Positions 34,796 to 34,902 of a stretch of 34,902 nt of DNA are shown here, one piece after another. Source of the DNA: Planctomycetia bacterium (GTDB lineage Bacteria; Planctomycetota; Planctomycetia; Planctomycetales; Planctomycetaceae); NCBI GenBank assembly GCA_026400935.1, contig JAPLNX010000517.1, positions 1 to 34,902 on the forward strand, in the 5' to 3' direction. The position numbers and the translations under genes are program-made. The stretch's first letter is position 1. Every line of letters starts with the position of its first letter. The notes beneath the pieces were generated by a model. That model saw only the letters and a program-made list of their open reading frames with translations. It was not told where the DNA came from and made no database searches.

Positions 34796-34902
34796 GATTT
34801 GGAGTGCGGCTTGTTGGATTTTTGTGGTGCGGGTGATGCGCCGGTGCGGTGGGCAGAACCGAGCTACGGGCTGCGATTGTGTCGGTTTGCCGGTGTAGGT
34901 CC
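34796..34902. other. right edge, no gene recognised
   Basis: About 107 bp, GC-rich, without a recognisable frame or hairpin. It lies just upstream of the apparently truncated HEPN gene and could contain the breakpoint that removed its normal start. Confidence 0.3.

Overview
The window looks like a chromosome segment from a member of the Planctomycetota. The evidence is the combination of a PSCyt1/PSCyt2/PSD1 (DUF1549/DUF1553) giant cytochrome-like protein, a Tat-exported DUF1501 protein, ThuA and DUF1080 proteins, a decayed ECF sigma factor of the planctomycete subfamily, and many secreted proteins of unknown role. Coding density is moderate. Gene orientation changes often, and many gaps carry imperfect palindromes of 60-130 bp. 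No rRNA, tRNA, CRISPR array or intact transposase was seen.

Left part (1-10560). A partial PSCyt1/PSD1 gene runs off the left edge on the minus strand. It is followed by a broken ECF sigma factor gene and a four-helix membrane protein of the bestrophin-like DUF4239 type. Next comes a plus-strand heavy-metal efflux cluster: a small Cys-rich exported protein, a CusB-like adaptor, a CusA/CzcA-like RND permease and a His-rich lipoprotein. Two kinds of DNA debris mark this cluster. A truncated four-helix-bundle (S23/IVP-type) gene relic, flanked by AT-rich inverted motifs, lies between adaptor and permease. A 114-bp palindrome is inserted in frame inside the permease gene.

Middle part (10561-25006). 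A putative ferritin-like di-iron protein diverges from the DUF1501 gene. csrA follows with its own terminator, then ThuA, a small unknown gene, DUF1080 and purM (purine step 5). Then come a squalene-hopene cyclase type triterpene cyclase, a ThiF/MoeB-type adenylyltransferase, msrA, a membrane protein, an aspartoacylase/DoeB-like zinc deacylase with an acidic DxDxDG insertion, and a TauE/SafE exporter.

Right part (25007-34902). Two minus-strand secreted proteins share a homologous domain; one of them ends in a DUF11-like domain. They diverge from a plus-strand pair, a LolA-like protein and a membrane-anchored von Willebrand A protein. purH (purine steps 9-10) follows. The right end looks accessory: a PD-(D/E)XK-like nuclease candidate, the frameshifted tail of a PLP aminotransferase, and a HEPN protein overlapping an uncharacterised partner.

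The best candidates for something new are the in-frame palindrome in the RND permease, the relic cassette in the same operon, the paired secreted proteins with the divergent vWA/LolA module, and the HEPN/partner plus nuclease cluster. All functions are inferred from sequence reading alone; no database search was run.
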